Assembly: GCA_964343835.1 (NCBI GenBank)
Contig: CAYFKR010000005.1
Span: 1-64,000, forward strand
Length of the DNA: 64,000 nt
Direction: 5' to 3'
Source of the DNA: CALEMW01 sp964343835
GTDB taxonomy: Bacteria > Krumholzibacteriota > Krumholzibacteriia > LZORAL124-64-63
Shown here: positions 26,468 to 35,749 of the stretch, piece by piece
Layout of the letters: each line of letters begins with the position of its first letter
Position numbering within the stretch: the stretch's first letter is position 1
Notes under the pieces: generated by a model
Seen by the model: only the letters and a program-made list of their open reading frames with translations
Told to the model about the DNA's origin: nothing
Databases searched by the model: none
Program-made: the position numbers and the translations under genes

Positions 26468-29400
26468 CTACGAGCCGCCCCCCAGGGACGCCCGCGGAAC
26501 GCCGACGTGGATGTGTCCGATGCGGCCGGTGCGGGCGAAGAGCTCGGCGCTGGCGGCGCCGTCGAGGCGGTCGGCCGCCGAGTCGACCGTGGTGCCGTCG
26601 CTGTAGTGGACGCGGACCGAGCCGGGTCCGTCGCACAGCTCGTAGACCACCGGCGTCTGGCAGAGCGTGAAGCCCAGCCCGTCGGCGGGCAGCGGGATCT
26701 CCACGGTCTCCCCGTTCACATCATAGCACCGGAACGCGGCGGGTTCGGCCACGAACTCGTCGCGGGTCAGCAGGGTCGGCCGGAAGGCCACCGTGCCGCC
26801 CTCGATGCCCACGCCCAGCTCCCCGAGGCGCGTGAGGACCTCTTCCTTCACCTGTCCGGTGGTGCCGGGCTGGCGGGCGCCGCCGGAGGCGGGGGTGTGG
26901 GAGTAGGGGTCGGTGGGGAAGGCGCCGTACTCGGCCACGGTCTTCTCGTAGCCGATGCCGGAGCGCACGCGGAAGTAGTGGGCCGCGAGGCGGTCGCGCA
27001 CCGTGTCGGGGGCGCCGTCGCGAGAGGCGGTCAGCAGGATCTCCTGCACCGCCAGCAGCAGCTTGGCAACCATGTGCCAGTAGATGCAGCCCTGGCCCTC
27101 GTAGGCGTACATGACCGCCGAGCGGCCCGTGTAGGAGCGGTGCGAGAAGACGCTCTCGAAGAGTTCGAGGATGGCGTCGCGGTCGCGGGTCACGGCGTCG
27201 GCCCACTCGTCGCGGGCGCCCAGGCGGTCCAGGGCGGCGGACAGGGCGTCGGCGTTGACGGCGTCGGCGTGGAAGCGGAGGTGGCCGTCGGCGTCGCGGG
27301 CGATGACGGAATCGTCGCCGGCGTCGAGCAGGGCGGCGACCAGGGGCACGGCCGCGGCGGCGGACTGGGCCACGCGGTTGCGCTCCAGGAAACCGGCGAT
27401 GGGACGGGCCGGGTACAGGGTGAAGCTGCGCTCGTCCTCGTCGTACATGTCGCTGGCGAAGAGCCGGTCGAGGATCTCCACGGCCTCGTCGGGGTCGATC
27501 AGGCCGGAGCTCAGCACGGCCACCTGGCCCTCGAGCATCTCCTGCAGGCGGTGCACCTCGGCCGACGCGCCGTCGGGGGAGTACTCCAGGATGTTGTAGG
27601 CGTGGTACAGGCCGTCGTCGCGGCGGTTGGCGGCGATGTCGCGGTCGACCCACGCGAGGGCCGTGGAGCACAGGGAGCGTACGCGGGCCAGGGGCAGATC
27701 CGTGGCGCCGGTCAGGCCGTGGTCGTACACGCGGGAGCGGTAGGCGTCGAAGGCGCCGCCCAGGGCGTCCATGACGCGGCGGCGGTCGCGGGGGTCGGTG
27801 CGGTCGTGGGCGAGCAGGTCGCGCTCGTTCTCCAGCACGGTGGCCACGCCCTCGAACCATGCGGCCACTTCGGCGGCCACGGGCAGGGCGTCGCGGTCGT
27901 CGTCGGCGAGCAGGCCGGACAGGAAATCCAGGTAGCGGCGCAGGTGGCACAGGGTCACCACGGACACGCCGCCGCCGGCCAGCACGTTGTTGGCGTCGTT
28001 CCACTCGGGGCGCTGGGTGTTCATCCAGATGCCGGCGCCCGGCACCAGGTTGGACAGCTTGGACAGCATGGGCACCAGCAGCTTCTCGAGCAGGTTGGCG
28101 CGGCGGACGGAGCCGTCGGCGTCGTGGAGCAGGCGGCCGTCGCCGCCCAGGCGCTCGGCGCGCTCCATGACGGCGCGGTGCAGGTCGTCGTCGAAGTCGA
28201 TGGTGTCGCTGGGGTCGCGCACGATGTCCGCGTACGGCTTGAGGCGGTAGGGCACCTCGGCGTAGCTGAAGACGGCGTCGCCCAGCATCTCGCCCAGGGT
28301 CTCCGGCGCGTAGCGGTCCAGCATCTCCAGCAGGCGGAGCAGGTAGACGATCTGGTGGTCGCCCCAGTACCCGATGTTGCTCCAGGGGTCGTCGGGCTCG
28401 ACGACTTCCCAGTCCACGCCCTCGCGGGTGATGCGGTAGGGGTTGAAGCCGTCCACGGTGGACGCGTCCACGAAGGTGGTCACGATGCCCGGCAGGAAGC
28501 CGGGGAAGGCGGTGGCCAGGGCCTCCCAGTTCTGGAAGATGTCGCGCCAGTTGCCCTGGTAGTTCAGCTCGCGCTCGCCCTGGTCGTTGCGCACGCGGAT
28601 GGCGAAGGCGTTCCAGGGGCGGCTCGGGTCGCCGTGGCGACGGCCGAAGTGCAGGGGCAGGTACTCGCCGGCGAGGCGGGCCAGGTCGGGGTCGCCGCTC
28701 TCGCGGCCGACGCGGCGCAGCTCGTCCACGTGGACGGTCTCCGGCAGGCCGGCCAGCAGGTCTGCGTGACGCTGCGCGACCTCGATATTGCGGGTCGCCA
28801 GGTAGCTCCCGAAGTCCTTCACGGGCACGTCGTGATTCGCGTCGAAGACGCCGCCGCGCATGTTGTTGAACAGCACGTTGGCGAAGTGGTGCGCCCACGA
28901 CTCGGGGCGGCCGGTGGTCTGCAGCCCGTCGGCGCTGGCCACGTTGCGGCGCAGGTTCTCAAGGGCGTCGTCGAGCGCCTGCTCGAGGGTGGCGGACGGG
29001 TCGGCGTCGTCCAGGATGCGGCGGCGGAGGCCGGCCACCTGGCCGTGGTCGCGGCCGGAATCGGCGGCGAAGTGCCACACGGCGGAGGCGCCGGCATCCA
29101 GGTCGAGGCGCGAGCTGACCAGGTAGTTGCCGCGCTCGCCGTTCAGGGTGCGGTCTCCGGACAGCAGGCGCCCGTTGCGGAAGTCGGACAGGGCCGAAGC
29201 GGAGAGGTGCACCTTGGCGCCTTCCAGGCCGTGGTGCCAGACGGTGTTGGCCCGCAGCACCTCCAGGGCCTCGGCGCGGTCGGTGATGCCGGCGGTCAGG
29301 GCGAACACGCCCAGGCCGGTGCCGGGGTCCACCTCGGCGGTCTTGTAGGCGTCCACCAGGGTGCCGGCCTGCTGGTACAGGCCCAGCGGCGCACCGTGGG

Positions 29401-29959
29401 GGAGGATGTCCCGGAGGCCGTCGATCACGTCCACGAGCACCGGCACGTTGCAGCGGTTCTCGATGGTCGCGGTGCGGATCCAGCCGAACTCGTCGCAGGC
29501 GGCCCAGCGGTAGCGGAAGGCGAGGCCCAGGCCGTGGTGGATCTCCTCGAAGACCACCTGGTTGCCCTCCACGTTCTTCTCCAGGGCGCGATCGATCAGC
29601 GGGTTCTCGGTGTCGGCGTCGGCGAAGGGCTCCCAGAGGATGCCGCCGTCGCCGCGGACCACTCGGATCAGGGTCGTGGGTCCGGAGTGGCGGTGGGCGT
29701 CGTAGAGTTCGTCCACGGTGCGGTAGGGGAACAGGCTGCCGTCGGCATCCACGCGGCCGGCCGCGAGACCGCCGCTCGACGCCACGAACATCCACAGGTC
29801 CGTGTCGCTGGGCACGCTCATCAGGAACGGGTCCATGCGGTGGTACGCCGAGATCCGGTAGGCGGAACGGCCGCCCCGGTCGACGAAGTCGCCGACCGGG
29901 GTGGACGCGGGTTCCGGGATCGGATCAAAGGCCGGGCGTGTGGCGGGCCTGCTCTCCAT
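26468..29959 (-). CDS. Large cytoplasmic (alpha/alpha)6-barrel glycosidase or phosphorylase, GH94/GH149-like
   Basis: A 1163-residue protein without a signal peptide. The N-terminal beta-sandwich (about 30-330, HRMDPFLMSVPSDTDLWMF, SSGGLAAGR) precedes a helical barrel. Strong motifs are NYQGNWRDIFQNWEA (466-480), FNPYRITREGVDWEV (505-519), YWGDHQIVYLLR and WMNTQRPEWNDANNVL (645-660). These fit the clan GH-Q fold of GH94-type phosphorylases, in which the Asp of WRD would be the candidate acid. The length resembles GH149 beta-1,3-glucan phosphorylases, but I cannot place it in a family with certainty. It is probably a degrader of imported beta-gluco-oligosaccharides. It is the middle gene of a three-gene operon with 21 and 25 nt gaps. 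The ATG at 29959 has GGAGG 7 nt upstream. Confidence 0.8.
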   Translation of the reverse strand: MESRPATRPAFDPIPEPASTPVGDFVDRGGRSAYRISAYHRMDPFLMSVPSDTDLWMFVASSGGLAAGRVDADGSLFPYRTVDELYDAHRHSGPTTLIRVVRGDGGILWEPFADADTENPLIDRALEKNVEGNQVVFEEIHHGLGLAFRYRWAACDEFGWIRTATIENRCNVPVLVDVIDGLRDILPHGAPLGLYQQAGTLVDAYKTAEVDPGTGLGVFALTAGITDRAEALEVLRANTVWHHGLEGAKVHLSASALSDFRNGRLLSGDRTLNGERGNYLVSSRLDLDAGASAVWHFAADSGRDHGQVAGLRRRILDDADPSATLEQALDDALENLRRNVASADGLQTTGRPESWAHHFANVLFNNMRGGVFDANHDVPVKDFGSYLATRNIEVAQRHADLLAGLPETVHVDELRRVGRESGDPDLARLAGEYLPLHFGRRHGDPSRPWNAFAIRVRNDQGERELNYQGNWRDIFQNWEALATAFPGFLPGIVTTFVDASTVDGFNPYRITREGVDWEVVEPDDPWSNIGYWGDHQIVYLLRLLEMLDRYAPETLGEMLGDAVFSYAEVPYRLKPYADIVRDPSDTIDFDDDLHRAVMERAERLGGDGRLLHDADGSVRRANLLEKLLVPMLSKLSNLVPGAGIWMNTQRPEWNDANNVLAGGGVSVVTLCHLRRYLDFLSGLLADDDRDALPVAAEVAAWFEGVATVLENERDLLAHDRTDPRDRRRVMDALGGAFDAYRSRVYDHGLTGATDLPLARVRSLCSTALAWVDRDIAANRRDDGLYHAYNILEYSPDGASAEVHRLQEMLEGQVAVLSSGLIDPDEAVEILDRLFASDMYDEDERSFTLYPARPIAGFLERNRVAQSAAAAVPLVAALLDAGDDSVIARDADGHLRFHADAVNADALSAALDRLGARDEWADAVTRDRDAILELFESVFSHRSYTGRSAVMYAYEGQGCIYWHMVAKLLLAVQEILLTASRDGAPDTVRDRLAAHYFRVRSGIGYEKTVAEYGAFPTDPYSHTPASGGARQPGTTGQVKEEVLTRLGELGVGIEGGTVAFRPTLLTRDEFVAEPAAFRCYDVNGETVEIPLPADGLGFTLCQTPVVYELCDGPGSVRVHYSDGTTVDSAADRLDGAASAELFARTGRIGHIHVGVPRASLGGGS

Positions 29960-29980
29960 GCATCGTCCTCCGTGAGCCTT

Positions 29981-30937
29981 CTACTTCAGCAGCATCATGC
30001 TGCGGGACGTGGTGCCCGCCGGGGTGGTCAGCACGTACCGGTACTGGCCGGCGGCGACGGCGGCGCCGTTGTCGGACTTGCCGTTCCAGGTCACGTGGTG
30101 ATCGCCCGCGGGCAGGTCGCCGGCGTGCAGGACGGCGACGCGGCGGCCGGCCAGGTCGTAGATCGACAGGTCCGTCCAGCCGGCGTCGTCCAGGGCGAAT
30201 TCGATGCGCGTGGACGGGTTGAACGGGTTCGGGTGGTTCTGGGACAGCTCGACGCCGGCGATGGCGGGAACGTCCGTCACGGCCAGCTGGAAGTCGAGGT
30301 TGTCGTAGAAGATGCCCGAGCTTTCGTAGTTGGTGGCCGTGTTCATGAAGCCGATCTGCAGCAGCTGGCCCTCGAGCTCCGGGATGATATCGATCTCGAG
30401 GTGGTAGCGCTGCCAGGTCACGTCGATGGCGGTGGTCTCGACGTTGATGAAGTTGGTCATGTTGTAGTTGTTGGCCGGGTCGATGGTCTTGATGAAGGCG
30501 AAGGCCTCCGAGGGGGCCACGATGTTGCCCAGCTTGGCATCGAAGTCGAAGGACCAGGTCTCGCCCACGTTGGCCGCGTCGATGGTCATCTCGCGGAAGG
30601 TGTTCGACTCGATGATGTTGCCGACGCCGTGGTCCAGGTTGTTGTAGTCGCTGTAGATGGACAGCTGCTGGAGACCCTGCTCCACGCCGCCCTGCTGATC
30701 GGCGATGGCGCAGAAGGCGGCGCCGTCGTTGGGTGCGGGGAAGGTGCCGTAGCCGTACAGCCAGGTGGTGCCGGTGGGATCGAAGACGCTGCCGTAGACC
30801 ACCCAGCCGTCGTCGGCCAGGGCGGCCGGGTCGACGATGATCAGGGACTCGAAGTCCTGGTGGTACTCCGTGATCAGGGCGGAAGCCATCGCGGGCAGCA
30901 TGACGATGGCGAGGACGGCGGAGAGACGTTTCAGCAT
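29981..30937 (-). CDS. Secreted beta-sandwich protein with FlgD-like C-terminus, first gene of beta-glucan operon
   Basis: A 318-residue protein with signal peptide MLKRLSAVLAIVMLPAMASA. The N-terminal domain (about 22-225) is paralogous to the protein at 24050: YHQDFESLIIVD, DGWVVYGSVFDPTG, YGTFPAPNDGAAF, IIESNTFREMTI, AFAFIKTIDPANNY, IFYDNLDFQ. Here it is followed by a FlgD-like module (NHPNPFNPSTRIEFALD ... SRSMMLLK) in place of a short tag. No enzyme motif is seen; a glycan-binding surface protein is a reasonable guess. The ATG at 30937 has GAGG upstream. Its promoter (TTGTTC, 17 bp, TATGAT on the reverse strand) overlaps operator O3, shared with the divergent GH1 gene. Confidence 0.86.
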   Translation of the reverse strand: MLKRLSAVLAIVMLPAMASALITEYHQDFESLIIVDPAALADDGWVVYGSVFDPTGTTWLYGYGTFPAPNDGAAFCAIADQQGGVEQGLQQLSIYSDYNNLDHGVGNIIESNTFREMTIDAANVGETWSFDFDAKLGNIVAPSEAFAFIKTIDPANNYNMTNFINVETTAIDVTWQRYHLEIDIIPELEGQLLQIGFMNTATNYESSGIFYDNLDFQLAVTDVPAIAGVELSQNHPNPFNPSTRIEFALDDAGWTDLSIYDLAGRRVAVLHAGDLPAGDHHVTWNGKSDNGAAVAAGQYRYVLTTPAGTTSRSMMLLK

Positions 30938-31015
30938 GGTGGCGACCTCGTGTTGGAGTCATCCGTTGGGGAACCCTCGGCCTGTCGGGCCTGACCGCCG
31001 GGGGGCGGGAATGGC

Positions 31016-31063
31016 TTGACAGGACATCTCAAATCATACACTATGTTCGGAGTCCGAACAAAG
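31016..31063. promoter_or_regulatory. Overlapping divergent promoters sharing operator O3
   Basis: The operator (31041-31063) has half-sites CTATGTTCGG and TCCGAACAAAG and is the most symmetric copy (10 of 11 pairs). Forward promoter: TTGACA (31016-31021), 17 bp, CACTAT (31039-31044), towards GH1. Reverse promoter: TTGTTC (31061-31056), 17 bp, TATGAT (31038-31033), towards the 30937-24835 operon. One bound repressor would block both. Confidence 0.72.
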
Positions 31064-31111
31064 GTTTTTTTGTGGGATGGAGAGCCACCCACGGGAACGG
31101 AGCCGAAGTCC

Positions 31112-32533
31112 ATGGCGCGACGCGCATTTCCCGACGATTTCCTCTGGGGAACGGCCACCTCGGCCCCCCAGATCGAGGGCTCGACGGCCGCCGACGGCCG
31201 GGGCGCCTCCATCTGGGATCGTTTCGCGGACGTGCCGGGCGCCATCGTCGACGGATCGAATCTGTCGAAGGCCTGCGACACCTACCGCCGCTGGCGCGAC
31301 GACGTGGCCCTGGTCCGGGACCTGGGCGTGGGGGCCTACCGATTCTCCATCGCCTGGCCGCGGATCGTGCCGAACGGCGACGGCAAGGTCGCGTCGCGGG
31401 GGCTGGACTGGTACGACGCCTTCGTCGACGCCCTCCTCGAGGCCGGCATCCGGCCCTTCCCGACCCTCTACCACTGGGACCTGCCCCAGGCCCTGCAGGA
31501 TCGCGGCGGCTGGCTGGACCGCGGCGTGGTGGACGCCTTCGTCGCCTACGCCGACGCCGTGGCCCGGCGCCTGGGCGACCGCGTGACGCAGTGGACCACC
31601 ATCAACGAGCCGTGGTGCGTGGCCTTCCTCGGCCACGAGACCGGGCGCCATGCCCCGGGCATCCAGGATCCCGCCGCCTCGCTCCGCGCCGCCCATCACG
31701 TGCTGCTGGCCCACGGCCGCGCCGCGACGGCGATCCGCGACGCCGTGCCCGGCGTCGAGGTGGGCATCGTCACCAACAACGGGCCCGTGGATCCCCTCAC
31801 CGACTCCGCCGCCGACCGCGACGCCGCCCGCTGGTACGACGGTCAGTTCAACCGCTGGTACCTGGATCCCCTGTTCCGCGGCCGCTACCCCGACGACGCC
31901 GTGGCCGATCGCATCGCAGCCGGCCACCTGGACGGGCCGGAGTTGCCGTTCGTGGAGATGGGGGACATGGGCGACATCGCCGCCCCCCTGGATTTCCTGG
32001 GCGTGAACTACTACAGCCGCGTGGTCATGCGGGCCACCCCCGACGGTCGGCGCGAGTCCGTGCTGACCGCGCCGCCGGGCCAGCTCACGGACATGGGCTG
32101 GGAGATCGATCCCATGGGCCTGCGGCGCATCCTGCTGCGCATCCACCGGGACTACTCCCCGCGGGCCCTGTACGTCACCGAGAACGGCGCGGCGTACGAC
32201 GATCCCGTCGACGCCGACGGTCGCGTCCGCGACGAGCGCCGCATCCGCTACCTGGACGATCACCTCCGGTCCGCCGCCGAGGCCATGGCCGACGGCGCGC
32301 CCCTGGCCGGCTATTTCGTCTGGTCCCTCATGGACAACTTCGAGTGGAGCTACGGCTACACCAAACGCTTCGGACTCGTGTCGGTCGACTTCGCGACCGG
32401 AGAGAGGGTCCCCAAAGACAGCTTCCGCTGGTATCGTGACGTCGTGGCCGCCGGCGGCCCCGGCGACGCGCCCACTCCTTTCAACCCGAGGAGAGCCCCG
32501 TGCGATCGTTCGCAGAATACCGAGTCCCGCTGA
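31112..32533 (+). CDS. GH1 beta-glucosidase, cytoplasmic
   Basis: A 473-residue protein, normal for GH1. It starts MARRAFPDDFLWGTATSAPQ with the family N-terminal signature. The acid/base is Glu166 in TTINEPW and the nucleophile is Glu357 in YVTENGA. WSLMDNFEWSYGYTKRFGLV near the end is the aglycone and C-terminal signature. Expected role: hydrolysis of cellobiose, laminaribiose or similar beta-glucosides after uptake. There is no signal peptide. The ATG at 31112 has GGAG 9 nt upstream; in-frame sequence upstream overlaps the promoter and operator. Its last 34 nt overlap the start of the barrel-fusion gene, so the two are translated from one mRNA controlled by O3. Confidence 0.95.
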   Translation: MARRAFPDDFLWGTATSAPQIEGSTAADGRGASIWDRFADVPGAIVDGSNLSKACDTYRRWRDDVALVRDLGVGAYRFSIAWPRIVPNGDGKVASRGLDWYDAFVDALLEAGIRPFPTLYHWDLPQALQDRGGWLDRGVVDAFVAYADAVARRLGDRVTQWTTINEPWCVAFLGHETGRHAPGIQDPAASLRAAHHVLLAHGRAATAIRDAVPGVEVGIVTNNGPVDPLTDSAADRDAARWYDGQFNRWYLDPLFRGRYPDDAVADRIAAGHLDGPELPFVEMGDMGDIAAPLDFLGVNYYSRVVMRATPDGRRESVLTAPPGQLTDMGWEIDPMGLRRILLRIHRDYSPRALYVTENGAAYDDPVDADGRVRDERRIRYLDDHLRSAAEAMADGAPLAGYFVWSLMDNFEWSYGYTKRFGLVSVDFATGERVPKDSFRWYRDVVAAGGPGDAPTPFNPRRAPCDRSQNTESR

Positions 32534-35500
32534 CCGCGCTCCTGTTCGCGATCCTGCTCCTGCCCGCGTTCGCCCAGGCGGCGCCGCACGAGATCGAGAT
32601 CGTGACCGACGACTCCGGCCAGCGCCTCGTCGTCGACGGCGAGGACTTCTTCGTCTTCGGCATGAACTGGGGCTACATGCCCATCGGGCAGAACTACTCC
32701 TACGACTTCTGGGGCCACGACGACGCCTTCATCAAGGCGGCCCTGGAGAAGGAGATGTCGCTGCTGAAGGACATGGGCGTGAACGTGATCCGCCACTACG
32801 TGGGCATTCCGCCGCGGTGGATCGAGTACATCCACGACACCTACGGCGTGTGGACGGTGCTCAACCACACCGTGGGGCGCTACGGCCTGACCATCGACGG
32901 CGTGTGGGTCCCCAGCACGGACTACAGCGACCCCAAGGTCATCGCCATGATGCGCGAGGAGCTGGCGGACCTGGCCGAGCAGTACAAGGACACCCGGGGC
33001 ATGCTGATGTGGCTGCTGGGCAACGAGAACAACTACGGCCTGCACTGGTCGTCGTTCGAGATCGAGGCCCTGCCGGAAGACGAGCGCTGGGACTACAAGG
33101 CCCGCTATCTCTACCGCCTCTTCGGGCAGATCATCGACGACCTCCACGTGAACGATCCGTCGCGGCCCGTCTGCATCGCCAACGGCGATCTGGGCTACAT
33201 CGACCTCATCGCCGAGGAGTGCCCGAACCTGGACATCCTGGGTTCGAACGTCTACCGCGGCATCTCGGCCCGCGACTTCTACCAGGTGGTGAAGGACAAG
33301 CTGGGCGTGCCCTGCGTGTTCACCGAGTTCGGCTGCGACGCCTTCAACGCCATCACCATGAAGGAAGACCAGTACGCCCAGGCCGCCATGCTGCTGGGGC
33401 AGTGGCAGGAGATCTACGAGCAGTCGGCCGGCAAGGGGCGCGTGGGCAACTGCATCGGCGGCATGACCTTCCAGTGGAGCGACGGCTGGTGGAAGTTCAA
33501 GCAGGAGGAGCGGCTGGACGTCCACGACACCAACGCCTCCTGGCCCAACGGCGGTTACCCCTTCGACTACCGCGAAGGCGACAACAACATGAACGAGGAG
33601 TGGTGGGGCATCTGCGCCAAGGGCTTCAACGACGCCCGCGGCCTCTACGACGTGTACCCCCGCGCCGCCTATTACGCCCTGCGCGACGCCTATGAGCTGG
33701 ATCCCTACGCCCCCGGCACGGACCTGGAGCGCATCCGGCGGCACTTCTCGGCCATCACGCCCATGGCCAAGGTCCTGGACGGTCTGGGCGACAAGGCGGC
33801 CCTGGAGTCGAGCACCACCTCGAAGATCCGCCTCTCGAGCCTGAGCATGCACTTCGAGACCTACGGCACCGGCGGTCACAACGTGACCACGCCGACCAGC
33901 TCCGCTCCCGACGACGAGGCGTACCCCTCGTACCGCGGTTTCGACCACGGCCAGTCCTTCTTCGCCGAGGTGGAGGCCAAGCCCAGCGACGCGCTCATCG
34001 GCAAGGTGTCGGTGAACATGCTGGGCCGCGTGCCGGTGAACCCCATCAACGAGATTTTCTACGAGAACCGCGGCCGCACCCGCGCCGTCCAGGGCATCCA
34101 CGGCGAGCGCGTGGACCTGACGGACAACGAGCGCTTCAGGGTGCACCAGGGCAGCGTGCTGTGGGACGACCGCTGGTTCGTGCTGGACGCCTTCTATCGC
34201 ACCGGTCACCTGCACTGGCAGTACGAGGGCGACTTCTTCGGCCTCTACCGCGACGCCTACTACGGCCCGAACATCGACATGTACAACGGCGAGGCGCCCA
34301 TCGGCGTGGAGATCGAGGGCAAGAAGTCCCTGCGCGGCCTGACGGTCGCCATGGGCCCGCAGCTGTGGTGGGGCGCCAACCCCGCCGTCTTCGTGAAGTA
34401 CCAGCGCAACCTGATGGGCGGCGACTGGACCGCCGTGGTCCAGGAGGACTTCACCCAGCAGACCCAGACCACCAGCTCCCTGGCCATCCCCGTGCAGGTG
34501 AACCGCAAGGCATCGCTGCAGGTGCAGCGCCGGCTCGGCCCCTTCGACTTCGAGGGCGGCGTGCTCTGGGCCGGCCAGCCCCGCGTGGGCGACGAGTTCC
34601 AGCTGGTGAGCGAGGACGTGCTGGCCGCCGGCGGCCCCGTGGCCCCGGAGGACATCAAGGTGGACACGATCAAGGACGAGGACACCTTCGGCACCAAGGC
34701 CAAGCTCATGTGGCGGAAGGGTCGGTGGCTGTGGTACGGCCAGGGCGCCTGGATGGGCCTGGTGGCCGAGGGCGGCCCGACGATGATCCCCACCTACACC
34801 GGCTGGTCGCTGAAGGACACCGGCATGGGCAACCAGCGCAACGCCATCACCGGCCTGGCCATCGGCCTGGGCGACTGGCAGATCGGGCCGAACCTGCTCT
34901 GGCAGAAACCCATCGTCGGCCCCATGCCCCATGCCGCGGACATGGCCTACACCGCCGGCAGTCCCCGCAACTGGATGGACGACCCGTTTGCGGTGATCTG
35001 GAACCGCGAGACCACCGCCGCCGAGCTCCTGTTCGTCTACGACCCCACGCCCGCCACCTGGTTCTGGGCCTGGGACAGCGACCGCAAGGAGAACGCCGAC
35101 CTGGCCTTCAGCGTGGGCCTGGTGGCCAAGCGCCACCACACCACCGCCGACTCCCGCCCGTTCTACAGCGCCGGCGGCGAGGTCTACGTGTTCCCGGGCG
35201 CCACCCCGGCCCGCGACCTGTGGGAGATCAACTCCCGCATCGTCAAGAAGCTGCCCGGCGACGCCCGCATGATCAGCCACCTGGCCCTGGGCACCGTGGA
35301 GCCCAACGGCGACAACGCCCGGCTGGTGAAGCGGTTCTCCGCCGACACGCGCATCGTGTGGCCCGCCATCGCCCTGGCCGGCTACGCCAAGTTCAACGAC
35401 TACGGTCCCTACGACTACCACCGCGACCACAACCTGACCTACCCCATGCAGCTCATGGCCGACGTCTCGTACAACCTGGGCCGGCCCAAGTGGCTGGACG

Positions 35501-35676
35501 GGCGCCAGACGATGTTCGGCGTGCGCGCCACCTACCGCACCCTCGACCGCTACTCGCCGCGCTACGCGCCCGAGGGCTACGACGCCCCCGAGGTGGAGGG
35601 CGAGCTGTTCCCGGACGGTCTGGACGGCGGTCGGGAGTGGGAGATCAGGACGTACCTGCACATGGTGCTGCAGTAG
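32500..35676 (+). CDS. Glycosidase domain fused to a predicted outer-membrane beta-barrel
   Basis: A 1058-residue protein with signal peptide MRSFAEYRVPLTALLFAILL. A GH2/GH5-like TIM barrel spans about 30-410, with candidate acid/base Glu176 (WLLGNENNYG) and nucleophile Glu276 (CVFTEFGCD). From about 430 to the end the sequence alternates polar and hydrophobic residues in strands bounded by aromatic girdles (KGRWLWYGQGAWMGLV, NAITGLAIGLGDWQIGP, TMFGVRATYRTLDRY, EWEIRTYLHMVLQ), the look of an outer-membrane barrel. The enzyme would thus be anchored at the cell surface or periplasmic face. The start is GTG at 32500 with GAGGAG 7 nt upstream, inside the end of GH1. A terminator follows. The substrate is inferred as beta-glucan from context. 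Confidence 0.85.
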   Translation: MRSFAEYRVPLTALLFAILLLPAFAQAAPHEIEIVTDDSGQRLVVDGEDFFVFGMNWGYMPIGQNYSYDFWGHDDAFIKAALEKEMSLLKDMGVNVIRHYVGIPPRWIEYIHDTYGVWTVLNHTVGRYGLTIDGVWVPSTDYSDPKVIAMMREELADLAEQYKDTRGMLMWLLGNENNYGLHWSSFEIEALPEDERWDYKARYLYRLFGQIIDDLHVNDPSRPVCIANGDLGYIDLIAEECPNLDILGSNVYRGISARDFYQVVKDKLGVPCVFTEFGCDAFNAITMKEDQYAQAAMLLGQWQEIYEQSAGKGRVGNCIGGMTFQWSDGWWKFKQEERLDVHDTNASWPNGGYPFDYREGDNNMNEEWWGICAKGFNDARGLYDVYPRAAYYALRDAYELDPYAPGTDLERIRRHFSAITPMAKVLDGLGDKAALESSTTSKIRLSSLSMHFETYGTGGHNVTTPTSSAPDDEAYPSYRGFDHGQSFFAEVEAKPSDALIGKVSVNMLGRVPVNPINEIFYENRGRTRAVQGIHGERVDLTDNERFRVHQGSVLWDDRWFVLDAFYRTGHLHWQYEGDFFGLYRDAYYGPNIDMYNGEAPIGVEIEGKKSLRGLTVAMGPQLWWGANPAVFVKYQRNLMGGDWTAVVQEDFTQQTQTTSSLAIPVQVNRKASLQVQRRLGPFDFEGGVLWAGQPRVGDEFQLVSEDVLAAGGPVAPEDIKVDTIKDEDTFGTKAKLMWRKGRWLWYGQGAWMGLVAEGGPTMIPTYTGWSLKDTGMGNQRNAITGLAIGLGDWQIGPNLLWQKPIVGPMPHAADMAYTAGSPRNWMDDPFAVIWNRETTAAELLFVYDPTPATWFWAWDSDRKENADLAFSVGLVAKRHHTTADSRPFYSAGGEVYVFPGATPARDLWEINSRIVKKLPGDARMISHLALGTVEPNGDNARLVKRFSADTRIVWPAIALAGYAKFNDYGPYDYHRDHNLTYPMQLMADVSYNLGRPKWLDGRQTMFGVRATYRTLDRYSPRYAPEGYDAPEVEGELFPDGLDGGREWEIRTYLHMVLQ

Positions 35677-35697
35677 CGGGCACCGACCCGAAGAAAA

Positions 35698-35725
35698 GCG
35701 GCCCGGTCCACCAGGACCGGGCCGC
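35698..35725. terminator. Strong bidirectional terminator
   Basis: A 12-bp perfect stem (GCGGCCCGGTCC / GGACCGGGCCGC), ACCA loop and TTCGTT tail; AAAA precedes the stem, so it can also serve the reverse strand. It lies between the convergent stops at 35676 and 35750. Confidence 0.88.
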
Positions 35726-35749
35726 TTCGTTCATGGCGGTGTGAGCGGA

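Noticed and set aside
1145..30240. Recurrent DNA string TTGAACGGGTT (or its complement) about eight times
   Set aside because: Each copy encodes the Pro-Asn-Pro-Phe-Asn-Pro motif of a FlgD-like module in a gene, so it is shared coding sequence and not a DNA repeat element.
26354..30994. A very long open frame (over 1500 codons) on the forward strand opposite the GH94-like operon
   Set aside because: It is antisense to three well supported genes, is extremely rich in Gly, Val, Ala and His, has no ribosome site or domain, and arises from the third-position GC bias of the real genes.
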